Assembly: GCF_002355655.1 (NCBI RefSeq)
Contig: NZ_AP017569.1
Coordinates: 1,302,001 to 1,366,000, forward strand
Reading direction: 5' to 3'
Length of the DNA: 64,000 bases
DNA from: Halorubrum trapanicum
Lineage (GTDB): Archaea; Halobacteriota; Halobacteria; Halobacteriales; Haloferacaceae
The stretch's first letter is position 1. Each line of letters starts with the position of its first letter. Shown piece by piece: positions 43,089-51,687 of the stretch. Position numbers and translations under genes: made by a program. The notes beneath the pieces were generated by a model. The model was not told where the DNA came from. It searched no databases and saw only the letters and a program-made list of their open reading frames with translations.

Positions 43089-44747
43089 TTACATCGCGCC
43101 GCCCATGCCACCCATGCCGCCCATGCCGCCGCCGGGGGCGCCGCCCTCGTCGTCGCCGCCCGACGTCGAGAGGTCGCCCGCCGAGATGATGTCGTCGATT
43201 TTCAGCACGAGGTTCGCCGCCTCGGCCGCGGAGGCGATCGCCTGCTCCTTCGCGTGGGCCGTCTCGACGACGCCCGCGTCGGCCGTGTCGACGACCTCGC
43301 CGGCGAACACGTCGAGCCCGGCGTTCTGGTCGCCGGCCTCGTGGGCCGCGCGGAGGTCGACCAGCAGGTCGATGGCGTCGAGGCCCGCGTTCTCGGCGAG
43401 CACGCGCGGGATCAGTTCGAGGGAGTCGGCGAACGCCTCGACGGCGAGCTGCTCGCGGCCCTCGACGGAGTCGGCGTAGTCGCGCAGGCGACGCGCGATC
43501 TCGACCTCGACCGCGCCGCCGCCGGGCAGCGTCCGGCCGTCGGAGACGGTCGTCGAGACCACGTCGAGCGCGTCCTGAATGCCGCGTTCGAGCTCGTCGA
43601 CGACGTGGTCGGTGGTGCCGTACAGGAGGAGCGTGACGCCGTGGGCGTCCTCGCCCTCGACGTAGAACAGCTCCTCGTCGTCGTCGCGCGTGACGGAGCC
43701 GACCGCGAGGTCGTCGGCGGAAAGCGAGTCGAGGTCGGTGACGATCGGCGCGCCGAGGACGTTCTTCAGGAACGTCAGGTCGGACTTCTTCGTGCGCCGG
43801 ACCGCGAGGACGCCCTCCTTCGCGAGGTAGTGCTGCGCGAGGTCGTCGATGCCCTTCTGACAGAAGACGACGTCGGCGCCGCTCTCGACGATCTGATCGA
43901 CCTTCTCGCGGAGCTGCTCTTCCTCCTGATCGAGGAACTTCTGGAGCTGGTCCGGGGAGTCGACGTTGACGGAGGTGTCGACGTCCGCCTCCTCGACCTC
44001 GATCGGGTCGTTGAGGAGGAGGACGTTCGCCGACTCGAAGTCGGTCGGCATGTCCTCGTGGACGGGGTCCTTGTCGATCGCGGCGCCGGAGAGGAGGCGG
44101 GACTCGCCCGCCGCGCGGCCGGTGCGCGTCTCGATGTTGAGGTTCGCGAGGTCGACCACGTGGGAGCCGTCGTCGGCCTCGACGGTGACGCCCTGTACCG
44201 CGCGGACGACGAGGTCGGCGAGCGTCTCCTTGTCCAGCTCCGCGCCCTTGCCGGTCATCGACGTCTCGGCGACGTTACGCAGCGTCTCCGTGTCGTCGGG
44301 GTCGACGGCCGTCGCGACCTCGTCGACCTGCTCGCGGGCGTACTCGCTCGCGAGGTTGAACCCCTTGATCACCGCGGTCGGGTGGATGTCCTGTTCGAGG
44401 AGGTCCTCGGCGTTCTTCAGCAGCTCGCCCGCGATGGCGACCGCGCTGGTCGTCCCGTCGCCGGCCTCGTCCTCCTGGGTCTCGGCGACCTCGACGACCA
44501 TCTCGGCGGTCGGGTTGTCGATGTCCATCTCCTGGAGGATGGTGACCCCGTCGTTGGTGATGGTGACGTCGCCCATCGAGTTGACGAGCATCTTGTCCAT
44601 CCCCTTCGGTCCGAGCGTCGAGCGGACCGACTCGGCGACGCCGCGCGCCGCGGAGATGTTGTACTCCTGAGCGTCCTTGTCCTGGACGCGCTGGGCGTCC
44701 TCGCCCATGATGATCATCGGCTGGCCCTGCTGCATTCGCTGACTCAT
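43089..44747 (-). CDS. Thermosome subunit (group II chaperonin)
   Basis: This 552-residue ATPase forms the archaeal double-ring chaperonin. It starts MSQRMQQGQPMIIMGEDAQR and has the P-loop AGDGTTSAVAIAGELL, STLGPKGMDKMLV and GGGAVEVEIARRLRDYA. The Gly-Gly-Met-rich tail (GGGMGGMGGMGG) is typical of haloarchaeal subunits. Which of the usual two or three paralogues it is cannot be decided here. A TATA box 24 bp upstream indicates a nearly leaderless message, often heat-inducible. Confidence 0.96.
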   Translation of the reverse strand: MSQRMQQGQPMIIMGEDAQRVQDKDAQEYNISAARGVAESVRSTLGPKGMDKMLVNSMGDVTITNDGVTILQEMDIDNPTAEMVVEVAETQEDEAGDGTTSAVAIAGELLKNAEDLLEQDIHPTAVIKGFNLASEYAREQVDEVATAVDPDDTETLRNVAETSMTGKGAELDKETLADLVVRAVQGVTVEADDGSHVVDLANLNIETRTGRAAGESRLLSGAAIDKDPVHEDMPTDFESANVLLLNDPIEVEEADVDTSVNVDSPDQLQKFLDQEEEQLREKVDQIVESGADVVFCQKGIDDLAQHYLAKEGVLAVRRTKKSDLTFLKNVLGAPIVTDLDSLSADDLAVGSVTRDDDEELFYVEGEDAHGVTLLLYGTTDHVVDELERGIQDALDVVSTTVSDGRTLPGGGAVEVEIARRLRDYADSVEGREQLAVEAFADSLELIPRVLAENAGLDAIDLLVDLRAAHEAGDQNAGLDVFAGEVVDTADAGVVETAHAKEQAIASAAEAANLVLKIDDIISAGDLSTSGGDDEGGAPGGGMGGMGGMGGAM

Positions 44748-44770
44748 ACAGCGTTTGATTGATTGTGATT

Positions 44771-44780
44771 CTATATAAAC
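44771..44780 (-). promoter_or_regulatory. TATA box of the thermosome gene
   Basis: GTTTATATAG on the minus strand lies 24-33 bp upstream of the ATG. A second TATA-like GTATATAAAC lies near 44921-44930, so a longer 190-base leader transcript is possible. Nothing coding was seen between the two. Confidence 0.55.
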
Positions 44781-44948
44781 CTCTCGGTGAGGGGCCGTCA
44801 GGCGCAGACCCCCCGCGACGAGGTCGTTCGCGAAAAACCACCTGACACGGCGGTGTTCGCCTCCATTTCATGCGGGGAGTTAGCATTGATCTCTGTCGCC
44901 GTGAGAACGGCGATCCGACGCCGTTTATATACTCCGTTTATTTCAACC

Positions 44949-45473
44949 TCACCCGGGTACCCCGCCGGCGAGGAGCGCGGCGTCGACGAGCAGCAGGACG
45001 GCGAGGCCGGCGCTCGCCAGCAGGTAGGGGCGCGCGACCGACGCCAACCGAGCGGACCCGGGGACGCCCCCGACTCCGGCGAGCGCGTCGACCGGGAACC
45101 CCTCGGCCATGTACCGAGCCCACCCGAGGTCGGGATCGATCTCGCGGCGCATCCGGAGGACGCCGAGTTCGACGAGCCCGTTCATCGCGCCCCACAGCGA
45201 CAGCATCGCGAGGACGGCCCATCCTCTCGGGGTCGTCGCGAGCAGCTCCAGCGGCGTGTACAGCCGCCAGACCATGTACGCGCCGGTGACCGGGAGGACC
45301 ACGCCGGTCCAGCGCGTGACCGTGAGGAGGCGGTGGGCGGCGTCGACGAACGCGGCGCGGCCGAGCGTCCCGTCGGTCGCCCGCGGCAGCGTCGCGTAGA
45401 CGACGTACAGCGTCGCGCCGGTCCACAGCGCGCCGGAGAGCACGTGGAGGACGAAGGCGGTCGTGAGCAGCAC
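44949..45473 (-). CDS. CopD/DUF2269-like membrane protein
   Basis: This 174-residue protein starts at GTG and has four predicted helices: AFVLHVLSGALWTGATLYVVY, VTRWTGVVLPVTGAYMVW, GWAVLAMLSLWGAMNGLVEL and PYLLASAGLAVLLLVDAALL. A His near the start (LHVLSGALWTG) and the WTG pattern resemble CopD-like or DUF2269 proteins, which may bind heme or copper. The substrate is not shown. The gene is followed by the thermosome gene on the same strand. Confidence 0.65.
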   Translation of the reverse strand: MLLTTAFVLHVLSGALWTGATLYVVYATLPRATDGTLGRAAFVDAAHRLLTVTRWTGVVLPVTGAYMVWRLYTPLELLATTPRGWAVLAMLSLWGAMNGLVELGVLRMRREIDPDLGWARYMAEGFPVDALAGVGGVPGSARLASVARPYLLASAGLAVLLLVDAALLAGGVPG

Positions 45474-45543
45474 GGGATCGGGTGGGCACGAGAGCGGGAA
45501 AAAGACCGTCCCGGACAGGATCGGGTAGCGCTTCGCCGGCCGG

Positions 45544-46080
45544 TTAGCCCTCGTCGACCGGCACCGCCCCCAGCGCCGCCTCGACGACCCGCACCGCGCT
45601 CGCGCCGTCGCGCCGGGGAACGACGCAGACGAGCGCGTCGCCCGCCACCCCCGCGGCGGCGATCTCGACGTCCGCGGCGGCGAGTCGGCCGAGCGCGTCC
45701 GCCAGCGCCGCGGCGTCGACGTCGCCGGTCGCCAGGATCGCCGTGCGGTCGCCGCCGTCGACGACCGCCGCGTCGCCGACGCGGAGGAGCGGGAGGTCGT
45801 CCGCGTCGCCCGCGCCGGAGTCGCCGTCGCCCGCGTCGTCGACCACGCCCACCCCGCTCCGCATGGTGACGCTCGCGGTCCGGGACTCGGTCTCGTACGC
45901 CGGCAGGTCCTCCCGGAAGCGGCGGAGCGCGGCCGCGATCGCGTCCGGGTCGCCGTCGAGGTCGGCCCGCTCGGCGAGCCAGGTCGCCGCGGCGCTGTGG
46001 TTCACCAGTCCGGCGCGGAGCGCGTCGCGGACGAACGGGCGCGCCCTGACCGCCTCGCGCGTCTCGGCTGCCAGCGACAT
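45544..46080 (-). CDS. Conserved haloarchaeal hypothetical protein
   Basis: This 178-residue acidic soluble protein has an N-terminal helical part (ETREAVRARPFVRDALRAGLVNHSAAATWLAE) that looks like a small helical DNA- or protein-binding module. An acidic linker leads to a C-terminal ACT-like alpha/beta part (RTAILATGDVDAAALADALGRL, DALVCVVPRRDGASAVRVVE). The combination suggests a ligand-sensing regulator, but this is inference. It diverges from cbiX. Confidence 0.62.
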   Translation of the reverse strand: MSLAAETREAVRARPFVRDALRAGLVNHSAAATWLAERADLDGDPDAIAAALRRFREDLPAYETESRTASVTMRSGVGVVDDAGDGDSGAGDADDLPLLRVGDAAVVDGGDRTAILATGDVDAAALADALGRLAAADVEIAAAGVAGDALVCVVPRRDGASAVRVVEAALGAVPVDEG

Positions 46081-46246
46081 GCGCGAGGCTGTGAGTCGGG
46101 CGGGCAAGATCGTTTCGGTCCGGGGCCCCGCCGGGGCGCGCGCATCGCCCGGCGGAACGCGCGGATCGTTCGCCGGCGACGGCTCGCCGTTCTCGTCGCC
46201 TCGCAGCCTCCGAAGTCCCTAAGAGCGGCGCGGCCCCAGTGTGGGT

Positions 46247-47115
46247 ATGCAGTCGCTCGTCATCGTCGCGCACGGCTCCCACCTCAACCCCGAGTCGAGC
46301 GCGCCGACGTACGACCACGCCGACACGATCCGCGCCACCGGTGCCTTCGACGAGGTCCGCACCGGGTTCTGGAAGGAGGAACCGCACTTCCGAGAGGTGC
46401 TCCGCACCGTCGAGGGCGACGAGATATACGTCGTCCCGCTGTTCGTCTCGGAGGGCTACTTCACGGAGCAGGTGATCCCCGCGAGCTGCGCCTCGCCGGC
46501 TGGGACGTCTCCGAGTGGGACTCCGACGGCCTCTCCGCCGACCAGGCCACCCTCGTCGCCGAGGACATCGGCCGCGAGGTCCACTACTGCGGGCCGGTGG
46601 GGACCCACCGCGCGATGACCGACGTGATCGTCCGGCGCGCGGAGTCCGTGACGGACGACCCCGACGTGGGCGACGGGTTCGGGCTGGCGGTCGTCGGCCA
46701 CGGCACCGAGCGCAACGAGAACTCGGCGAAGGCGATCGAGTACCACGCCGACCGGATCGCCGAGCGCGACCGCTTCGACGAGGTGAAGGCGCTGTACATG
46801 GACGAGGAGCCCGAGGTCGACGACCTCCCCGAGCACTTCGAGAGCGACGACGTCGTCCTCGTCCCCCTCTTCATCGCCGACGGCTACCACACGCAGGAGG
46901 ACATCCCGGAGGATGTGGGGCTCTGCGAGGACCACACCGAGGGGTACGACGTCCCCGAGACGGTCGACGGCACCCGGATCTGGTACGCCGGCGCCGTGGG
47001 GACGGAGCCCCTGATGGCCGACGTGGTCTTGGAGCGCGCCGCCGACGCCGGCGCCGACCTCGGGACCGCGCTCGACGACGTGCGCGAGACGACCCGCGTC
47101 GCCACGGGGGACTGA
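46247..47115 (+). pseudogene. cbiX: Sirohydrochlorin cobaltochelatase with an apparent -1 frameshift
   Basis: The enzyme inserts cobalt into sirohydrochlorin at the start of anaerobic corrin synthesis. The N-terminal half (VIVAHGSHLNPESSAPTYDHA) is open from ATG 46247 to the run CCCC at 46477-46480. The rest continues in another frame (RELRLAGWDVSEWDSDGLS) to a stop at 47115. Adding one C restores VIPRELRLAGW and a full two-domain protein of about 290 residues with a second LAVVGHGTERN motif. It is either a genuine null allele or a sequencing error in a C run. It shares a unit with the next gene. Confidence 0.85.
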
Positions 47116-47117
47116 CC

Positions 47118-48332
47118 GTGGTCGACTCCACCTCCGCGACCGACGACGACGAGGCGGGCGACGGCAACGAGGCGGGCAATGGCAACGAGGCGGGCGACGA
47201 CGCGCCCGCAGTCCCCGAAATCGATCTCCCGGGCGACGCGTTCGACGCGGTCCTCGACGCGCTCGACGACCGCGACCCGGGCAAGCCCCTCCGGTTCGAG
47301 GGGTTCAGCGTCGCGCGCGACGGCGAGGGGGCGTACGCCCTCGTTGCGGACACGCCCCCGCAGCCGATGGACGAGCGCGAGCTCCACGAGGCGCTGTCCG
47401 AGCGCGCCGCAGCCGTCACCGACTGGTACGCCTTCGAGCGCGTCGTCGGCGAGTTCGGGCCGCGCCGCGCCTTCGTCCGCTGGATCGAGGACGCCGACGG
47501 CGAGACCGTGGCGACCCGGTACGCGGCGCTCGCCGAGGGGATCGAGCGCGCCTGGGGCGAACTGAAGATCACGGCGACGGTCACCGACCGCGGGGAGCGC
47601 CGCTACGACGTGCGCCACGCCGACGACGCCGGCGTTCCGGTCGACGACCTCGACGCGTACGAGGACCCGCTCGACGCGCGCGAACTCGTCACGTACGACG
47701 AGAAGGGGCGGTACCGGCCGCTCAAGACGGCGCCGTCGCTCGCGGGCGGGTGGGTCTTCCCCGACCTCGGTCCGCGCGAGCTCTACGAGGCGGTCGAGAC
47801 GATCTACCCCGCGACGGTCGCCAACTGGCACCGCGAGCGCGAGGGCGAGCTCGACGTGACTCACTGGCGCGAGACGATGGAGCGTCAGTCGGGTATCTAC
47901 GGCGTCGTGAAGACGTGGGACCGCGGCGAGGGGCACGAGCACGTCGACTGGGTCGCGGAGGCGTGCTGCGACGACTCGCAGTGTCTCAAGCGCCGGGAGT
48001 GGCAGTACGACGACGAGACCGACCTCGACGTCGACGGCGGCGACGGCGTCTTCCCCTGTCGCGAGCCCTGCTCGGTCGTGGTGTCGGCCGCGCGCAAGTG
48101 GACGCGGCTGGAGAGCGAGCAGCCCCGGACCTACGAGTTCGAGCTGACGCCGAGCGAGAAGGAGCAGGTCGAAGATATCATCGACGCGGTCGCCGACGGC
48201 CGGATCGACGAGATCCGCGAGGCCGACACGAAGGAGGGGGCGAACCGCTACCGGACGCGCTTCCTCCGGGCGAAGCTGTTCGACGACGAGGGGAACCTCG
48301 GCGGCGTGCCGACCGACCCGGACGAGGAGTGA
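47118..48332 (+). CDS. DR2241 family Fe-S-type protein linked to cbiX
   Basis: This 404-residue protein starts at GTG two bases after the cbiX stop. After an acidic tract of about 35 residues it shows a conserved domain with LREFEGFSVARD-like and GGWVFPDLGPRELYEAVETIYPA blocks. It has a Cys-rich segment (EACCDDSQC ... FPCREPC) that could ligate an iron-sulfur cluster. DR2241-like proteins are commonly encoded beside CbiX chelatases, so a role in cobalt insertion or the following step is likely. The gene is intact although cbiX is not. Confidence 0.75.
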   Translation: MVDSTSATDDDEAGDGNEAGNGNEAGDDAPAVPEIDLPGDAFDAVLDALDDRDPGKPLRFEGFSVARDGEGAYALVADTPPQPMDERELHEALSERAAAVTDWYAFERVVGEFGPRRAFVRWIEDADGETVATRYAALAEGIERAWGELKITATVTDRGERRYDVRHADDAGVPVDDLDAYEDPLDARELVTYDEKGRYRPLKTAPSLAGGWVFPDLGPRELYEAVETIYPATVANWHREREGELDVTHWRETMERQSGIYGVVKTWDRGEGHEHVDWVAEACCDDSQCLKRREWQYDDETDLDVDGGDGVFPCREPCSVVVSAARKWTRLESEQPRTYEFELTPSEKEQVEDIIDAVADGRIDEIREADTKEGANRYRTRFLRAKLFDDEGNLGGVPTDPDEE

Positions 48333-48421
48333 CTTGCTGAGGGGGTCCGACCCGACCCCCCGCCCCGGAAACATCGCCGCGCCCCGCAGGCTTTTCTCGC
48401 CGCCCCCGGTACGGTGGGGTA

Positions 48422-49228
48422 ATGAACGCCGTCACGCTGGGCCCCGCCGGCACGTACTCGCACCGCGCCGCGCGCTCCGTCGCCGCCGAGGTGTCGTTCC
48501 GGGAGTCGGTCACCGCGATCGTCGACGCCGTCGCGAGCGGCGAGTTCGAGCGGGGGGTCGTCCCCATCGAGAACAGCATCGAGGGGTCCGTCACGGAGAG
48601 CCTCGACGCGCTCGCCGACTACGACGTGTCGGTGACCCGCGAGGTCGTCACGCCGATCCGCCACGCCCTCCTCGCGCAGGACGACGCGTTCGAGGTCGTC
48701 GCCAGCCACTCGCAGGCGCTCGCGCAGTGCCGCAACTGGCTGGAGGCGAACTACCCGGACGCCGGCCTCGAAGCGGTCGCCTCCACGGCCCGCGGGGTCG
48801 AGCGCGCCCGCGAGGACGCCCGCGTCGCCGGCATCGGCCACCCGGACAACGCCGGCGACGACCTCGACATCCTCGCCGCGGACATCCAGGACCGAACCTC
48901 GAACGCGACCCGGTTCCTCGTCGTCGCGCCCGAGTCCGCGCGCTCGGACGCCGGCGGGAAGACCACGCTGATCGTCTACCCGAACGCGAACTACCCCGGC
49001 CTCCTCCTGGAACTGCTGGAGGCGTTCGCCGACCGCAACCTCAACCTCTCGCGGATCGAGTCGCGCCCGAGCGGCGAGCGCCTCGGCGACTACCTCTTCC
49101 ACTTCGACGTGGACGCCGGCCTCTACGAGGACCACATGGCGAAGGCGGTCGAAGACGTGGAGGCCATCGCGGACAACGGGTGGGTGAAGGTGCTCGGCTC
49201 GTACGATACCGAGCACGTATTGGACTGA
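48422..49228 (+). CDS. pheA: Prephenate dehydratase
   Basis: This 268-residue monofunctional enzyme converts prephenate to phenylpyruvate for phenylalanine synthesis. It begins TLGPAGTYSHRAA and has the PIENSIEGSVTESLDAL block and the catalytic TRF motif in TSNATRFLVV. The C-terminal ACT domain has the ESRP motif (RIESRPSGERLGDYLF) that binds phenylalanine for feedback control. A promoter gap of 89 bp separates it from the DR2241 gene. Confidence 0.95.
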   Translation: MNAVTLGPAGTYSHRAARSVAAEVSFRESVTAIVDAVASGEFERGVVPIENSIEGSVTESLDALADYDVSVTREVVTPIRHALLAQDDAFEVVASHSQALAQCRNWLEANYPDAGLEAVASTARGVERAREDARVAGIGHPDNAGDDLDILAADIQDRTSNATRFLVVAPESARSDAGGKTTLIVYPNANYPGLLLELLEAFADRNLNLSRIESRPSGERLGDYLFHFDVDAGLYEDHMAKAVEDVEAIADNGWVKVLGSYDTEHVLD

Positions 49229-49302
49229 GGGCTCGACTTCGGGAGATTACGATTCAACGCCGCCGATCAGATATTTATATGATCAGATCCGACGATGACG
49301 AC

Positions 49303-49590
49303 TATTTATAGATGAACGCAGCGGTGCGGTGGCGCGCGCCTCCGAGCGGCCGCCGTCGGCGGCCGTGAGGAGCGCGTGCGAGGGAGTCGGGCGGCCGGAG
49401 CGAAGCGGAGGCCGCCCGACGAGGCTGGGGAGGTGTGAGGTGCGGTGCTGTGCGGGGCGGGACTCAAAGGGGCAGCCGCGAGGACGAAGACGCGCGACGT
49501 AAGGACCGCAGGAACGAGTGAAACGAGTGACGAGGACCGCAGCGAGCGCATCGAGTCCTCGCGGCTGGGGCTTTGGAGGTGTTCTCCGTG
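49303..49590 (-). repeat. Multi-hairpin intergenic repeat, copy D
   Basis: Minus-strand copy between the converging pheA and cysS genes. The leader is GAACACCTCCAAAGCCCCAG. Hairpin 1 arms at 49555-49567 and 49473-49485 pair over 13 nt, the shortest of the family. Hairpin 2 is GTCGGGCGGCC/GGCCGCCCGAC and hairpin 3 CGGCCGCC/GGCGGCCG, both different from copies A and B in sequence but equally well paired. It ends at CTATAAATAG. A second ATATTTATAT box lies at 49271-49280. Confidence 0.82.
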
Positions 49591-49676
49591 CCACTGCGAA
49601 CAACAAAACGCCGCGCACGAACACCGGCACTCGTCACCTAACTACCGGCCGCCTCGGAAAAATTTGTGTACGCGTC

Positions 49677-51158
49677 CTATTCGAACCGGTACGTCGCGCC
49701 GTCCGGGCCGTCCTCGATCTCGACGCCGACCTCGCGGAGCGCGTCGCGGAGCTCGTCGGCGCGCTCGTAGTTGCCGGCCTCGCGCTCGGCCTCGCGCACG
49801 TCGAGGACGAGCTCGACCAGTTCGCCGGCCAGGTCGACGTCGCCCTCGCTCGGCGACTCGAACTGGAGGCCGAGCACGTCGCCGCCGAGCGCCTCGAACG
49901 CTTCGACGGCCTCGCGGAGGCCGCGGTAGTCGTATGCCGAGTCGCTGTTGGCGTCCACGTGCCGGTTCACCGCGTCGGTGAGGTCCAGCAGGGCCGCGGT
50001 CGCCTCCCGGAGGTTGAGGTCGTCGTTCATCGCGGCCGCGAACTCCTCGCGCGCGGTCGCGACCGCCTCACGGAGGGCCGCGTCCGCGGCCTTCGCGCGG
50101 GCGTCGGTCGAGTCGAGCGCCTCGACCGCGCGGTCGTAGGTGCGTGAGAGGCGCTCCCAGCGCTCCTCCGCCTCCGCCATCGTCTCCTCGGTGAGCGCCT
50201 GCTCGGAGCGGTAGGCGGCGCCGGCGTAGAAGGTGCGGATCACGTTGACGCCGAGCTCGTCTAAGGCGTCCGGTACCGTCCAGAAGTTGCCGATCGAGGA
50301 GGACATCTTCTCGCCGTCCATCTCCAGTAAGCCGACGTGGAGCCAGTGGCGCGCGAACGCCTCGTCAGTGGCGGCCTCCGACTGCGCGATCTCGTTTTCG
50401 TGATGCGGGAAGACGAGGTCGCGGCCGCCCATGTGGATATCGAGGGTGTCGCCGAGGTGCGTCGTCGACATCGCCGAGCACTCGACGTGCCACCCGGGGC
50501 GCCCCTCGCTCCACGGTGAGTCCCACGTCTCGCCGCTCGGCGTCTCGGCGCCGTGGTCGTGTTTCGCGTGCTCGCGCGCCGCGGACTCGCTCACGCCGTC
50601 CGCCTTCCAGAGGGCGAAGTCCGCGGGGTTGCGCTTCTCCGAGCGCTCGTCCGGCTCGCCCTGCGCCTCGAGCGCGTCGAGGTCCTGGTTCGAGAGCTTC
50701 CCGTAGTCGTCGAAACGCGTCACGTCGAAGTAGACCGAGCCGTTCGACTCGTAGGCGTACCCCTTCTCGATCAGGGTCTCGGTGAGGTCGACGATCTCCG
50801 GGACGTGTTCGGTGACGCGGGGGTACACCTCGGCGCGCTTGAGGTTCAGCCCGCGCATCGAATCGAAGACGCTCGCCGTGAACGTCTCGGCCACGTCGCG
50901 CTCCGCGGTCCACTCGTCGCGCTCGCCGACGCGGGCCGTGATCTTCTCGTTGACGTCGGTGACGTTCTCGACGTGGCGCACGTCGTACCCCTCGTGTTCG
51001 AGCCACCGGTGGAGGACGTCGGCGTGGAACCACAGCCGGGCGTGGCCGAGGTGGGGGTCGTCCGACACCGTCAGGCCGCAGACGTACAGCGTGACGTCGC
51101 CGTCCGCGGTGAACTCGACGCGCTCGTCTTCCAGGGTGTCGGTGACGACGAGACTCAT
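49677..51158 (-). CDS. cysS: Cysteinyl-tRNA synthetase
   Basis: This 493-residue class I synthetase has the HIGH-like motif PHLGHAR, zinc ligands beginning with LYVCGLTV and WHVECSAM, and the KMSSSIGNF catalytic loop. Length and start are normal. A TTTAAAAG box lies about 25 bp before the ATG. Repeats D and E flank it on both sides. Confidence 0.96.
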   Translation of the reverse strand: MSLVVTDTLEDERVEFTADGDVTLYVCGLTVSDDPHLGHARLWFHADVLHRWLEHEGYDVRHVENVTDVNEKITARVGERDEWTAERDVAETFTASVFDSMRGLNLKRAEVYPRVTEHVPEIVDLTETLIEKGYAYESNGSVYFDVTRFDDYGKLSNQDLDALEAQGEPDERSEKRNPADFALWKADGVSESAAREHAKHDHGAETPSGETWDSPWSEGRPGWHVECSAMSTTHLGDTLDIHMGGRDLVFPHHENEIAQSEAATDEAFARHWLHVGLLEMDGEKMSSSIGNFWTVPDALDELGVNVIRTFYAGAAYRSEQALTEETMAEAEERWERLSRTYDRAVEALDSTDARAKAADAALREAVATAREEFAAAMNDDLNLREATAALLDLTDAVNRHVDANSDSAYDYRGLREAVEAFEALGGDVLGLQFESPSEGDVDLAGELVELVLDVREAEREAGNYERADELRDALREVGVEIEDGPDGATYRFE

Positions 51159-51308
51159 TACGACGTGGTTGCCGAGGTGAGCCTTTTAAATCGTCGGATC
51201 GGGCGAGACGAGGCAGACGTGTTCTCTGTCGGTTCGACCGTTCGAGAGTGAATCGTCGGTGTCGATGCCGGATCGGTGACTAACTCCGCCGAATCTCCAG
51301 TCGCCCAC

Positions 51309-51673
51309 TTATAAATGGTTGATAACGGATCGGCGGCGAACACCGCCAAAGCCCCAGCCGCGAGGGCGACGTACGCTCGCTGCGCGCTTCACTCGGTCGC
51401 TCACTGCGTTCGCTCCCTCGTTCCAGTGCTTGCGTCCCCTACGTCGCCCTCGCGGCAGCGTGGCGCTACGCGCCACGGGCAACCGGCGGCAAAGCCGCCG
51501 GTGACTGCCCCTTTGAGTCCCGCCCCGCACCGCACAGCAACCGCACCTCACGCCTCCCCAGCCTCGCGGTTCGCGCTCTTCGAGCGCTCACCGCGTCCCT
51601 CGCGCGTGCTCCTCGCGGCCGCCGGGGGCGGCCGCTCGCAGGCACGCGCCACCGCGATTCTATTTATAAATAG
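51309..51673 (+). repeat. Multi-hairpin intergenic repeat, copy E (with extra hairpins)
   Basis: The longest copy starts at TTATAAAT with leader CGGATCGGCGGCGAACACC. Hairpin 1 arms at 51357-51373 and 51440-51456 pair over 17 nt. Two additional hairpins absent from the other copies interrupt the 3' arm just before GCCCC: CGTGGCG/CGCCACG (51459-51477) and ACCGGCGGC/GCCGCCGGT (51482-51502). Hairpin 2 is GCGCTC/GAGCGC capped on CGCGGT/ACCGCG, and hairpin 3 GCGGCCGCC/GGCGGCCGC. It ends at the palindrome CTATTTATAAATAG. It lies between cysS and ilvA. Confidence 0.87.
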
Positions 51674-51687
51674 ACGATTGCCTATCC

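Noticed and set aside
44849..44861. GGCGAACACCGCC upstream of the thermosome gene resembling the repeat leader
   Set aside because: Only 13 bases match, no CAAAGCCCCAG or hairpins follow, and a chance palindrome is likely in this base composition.
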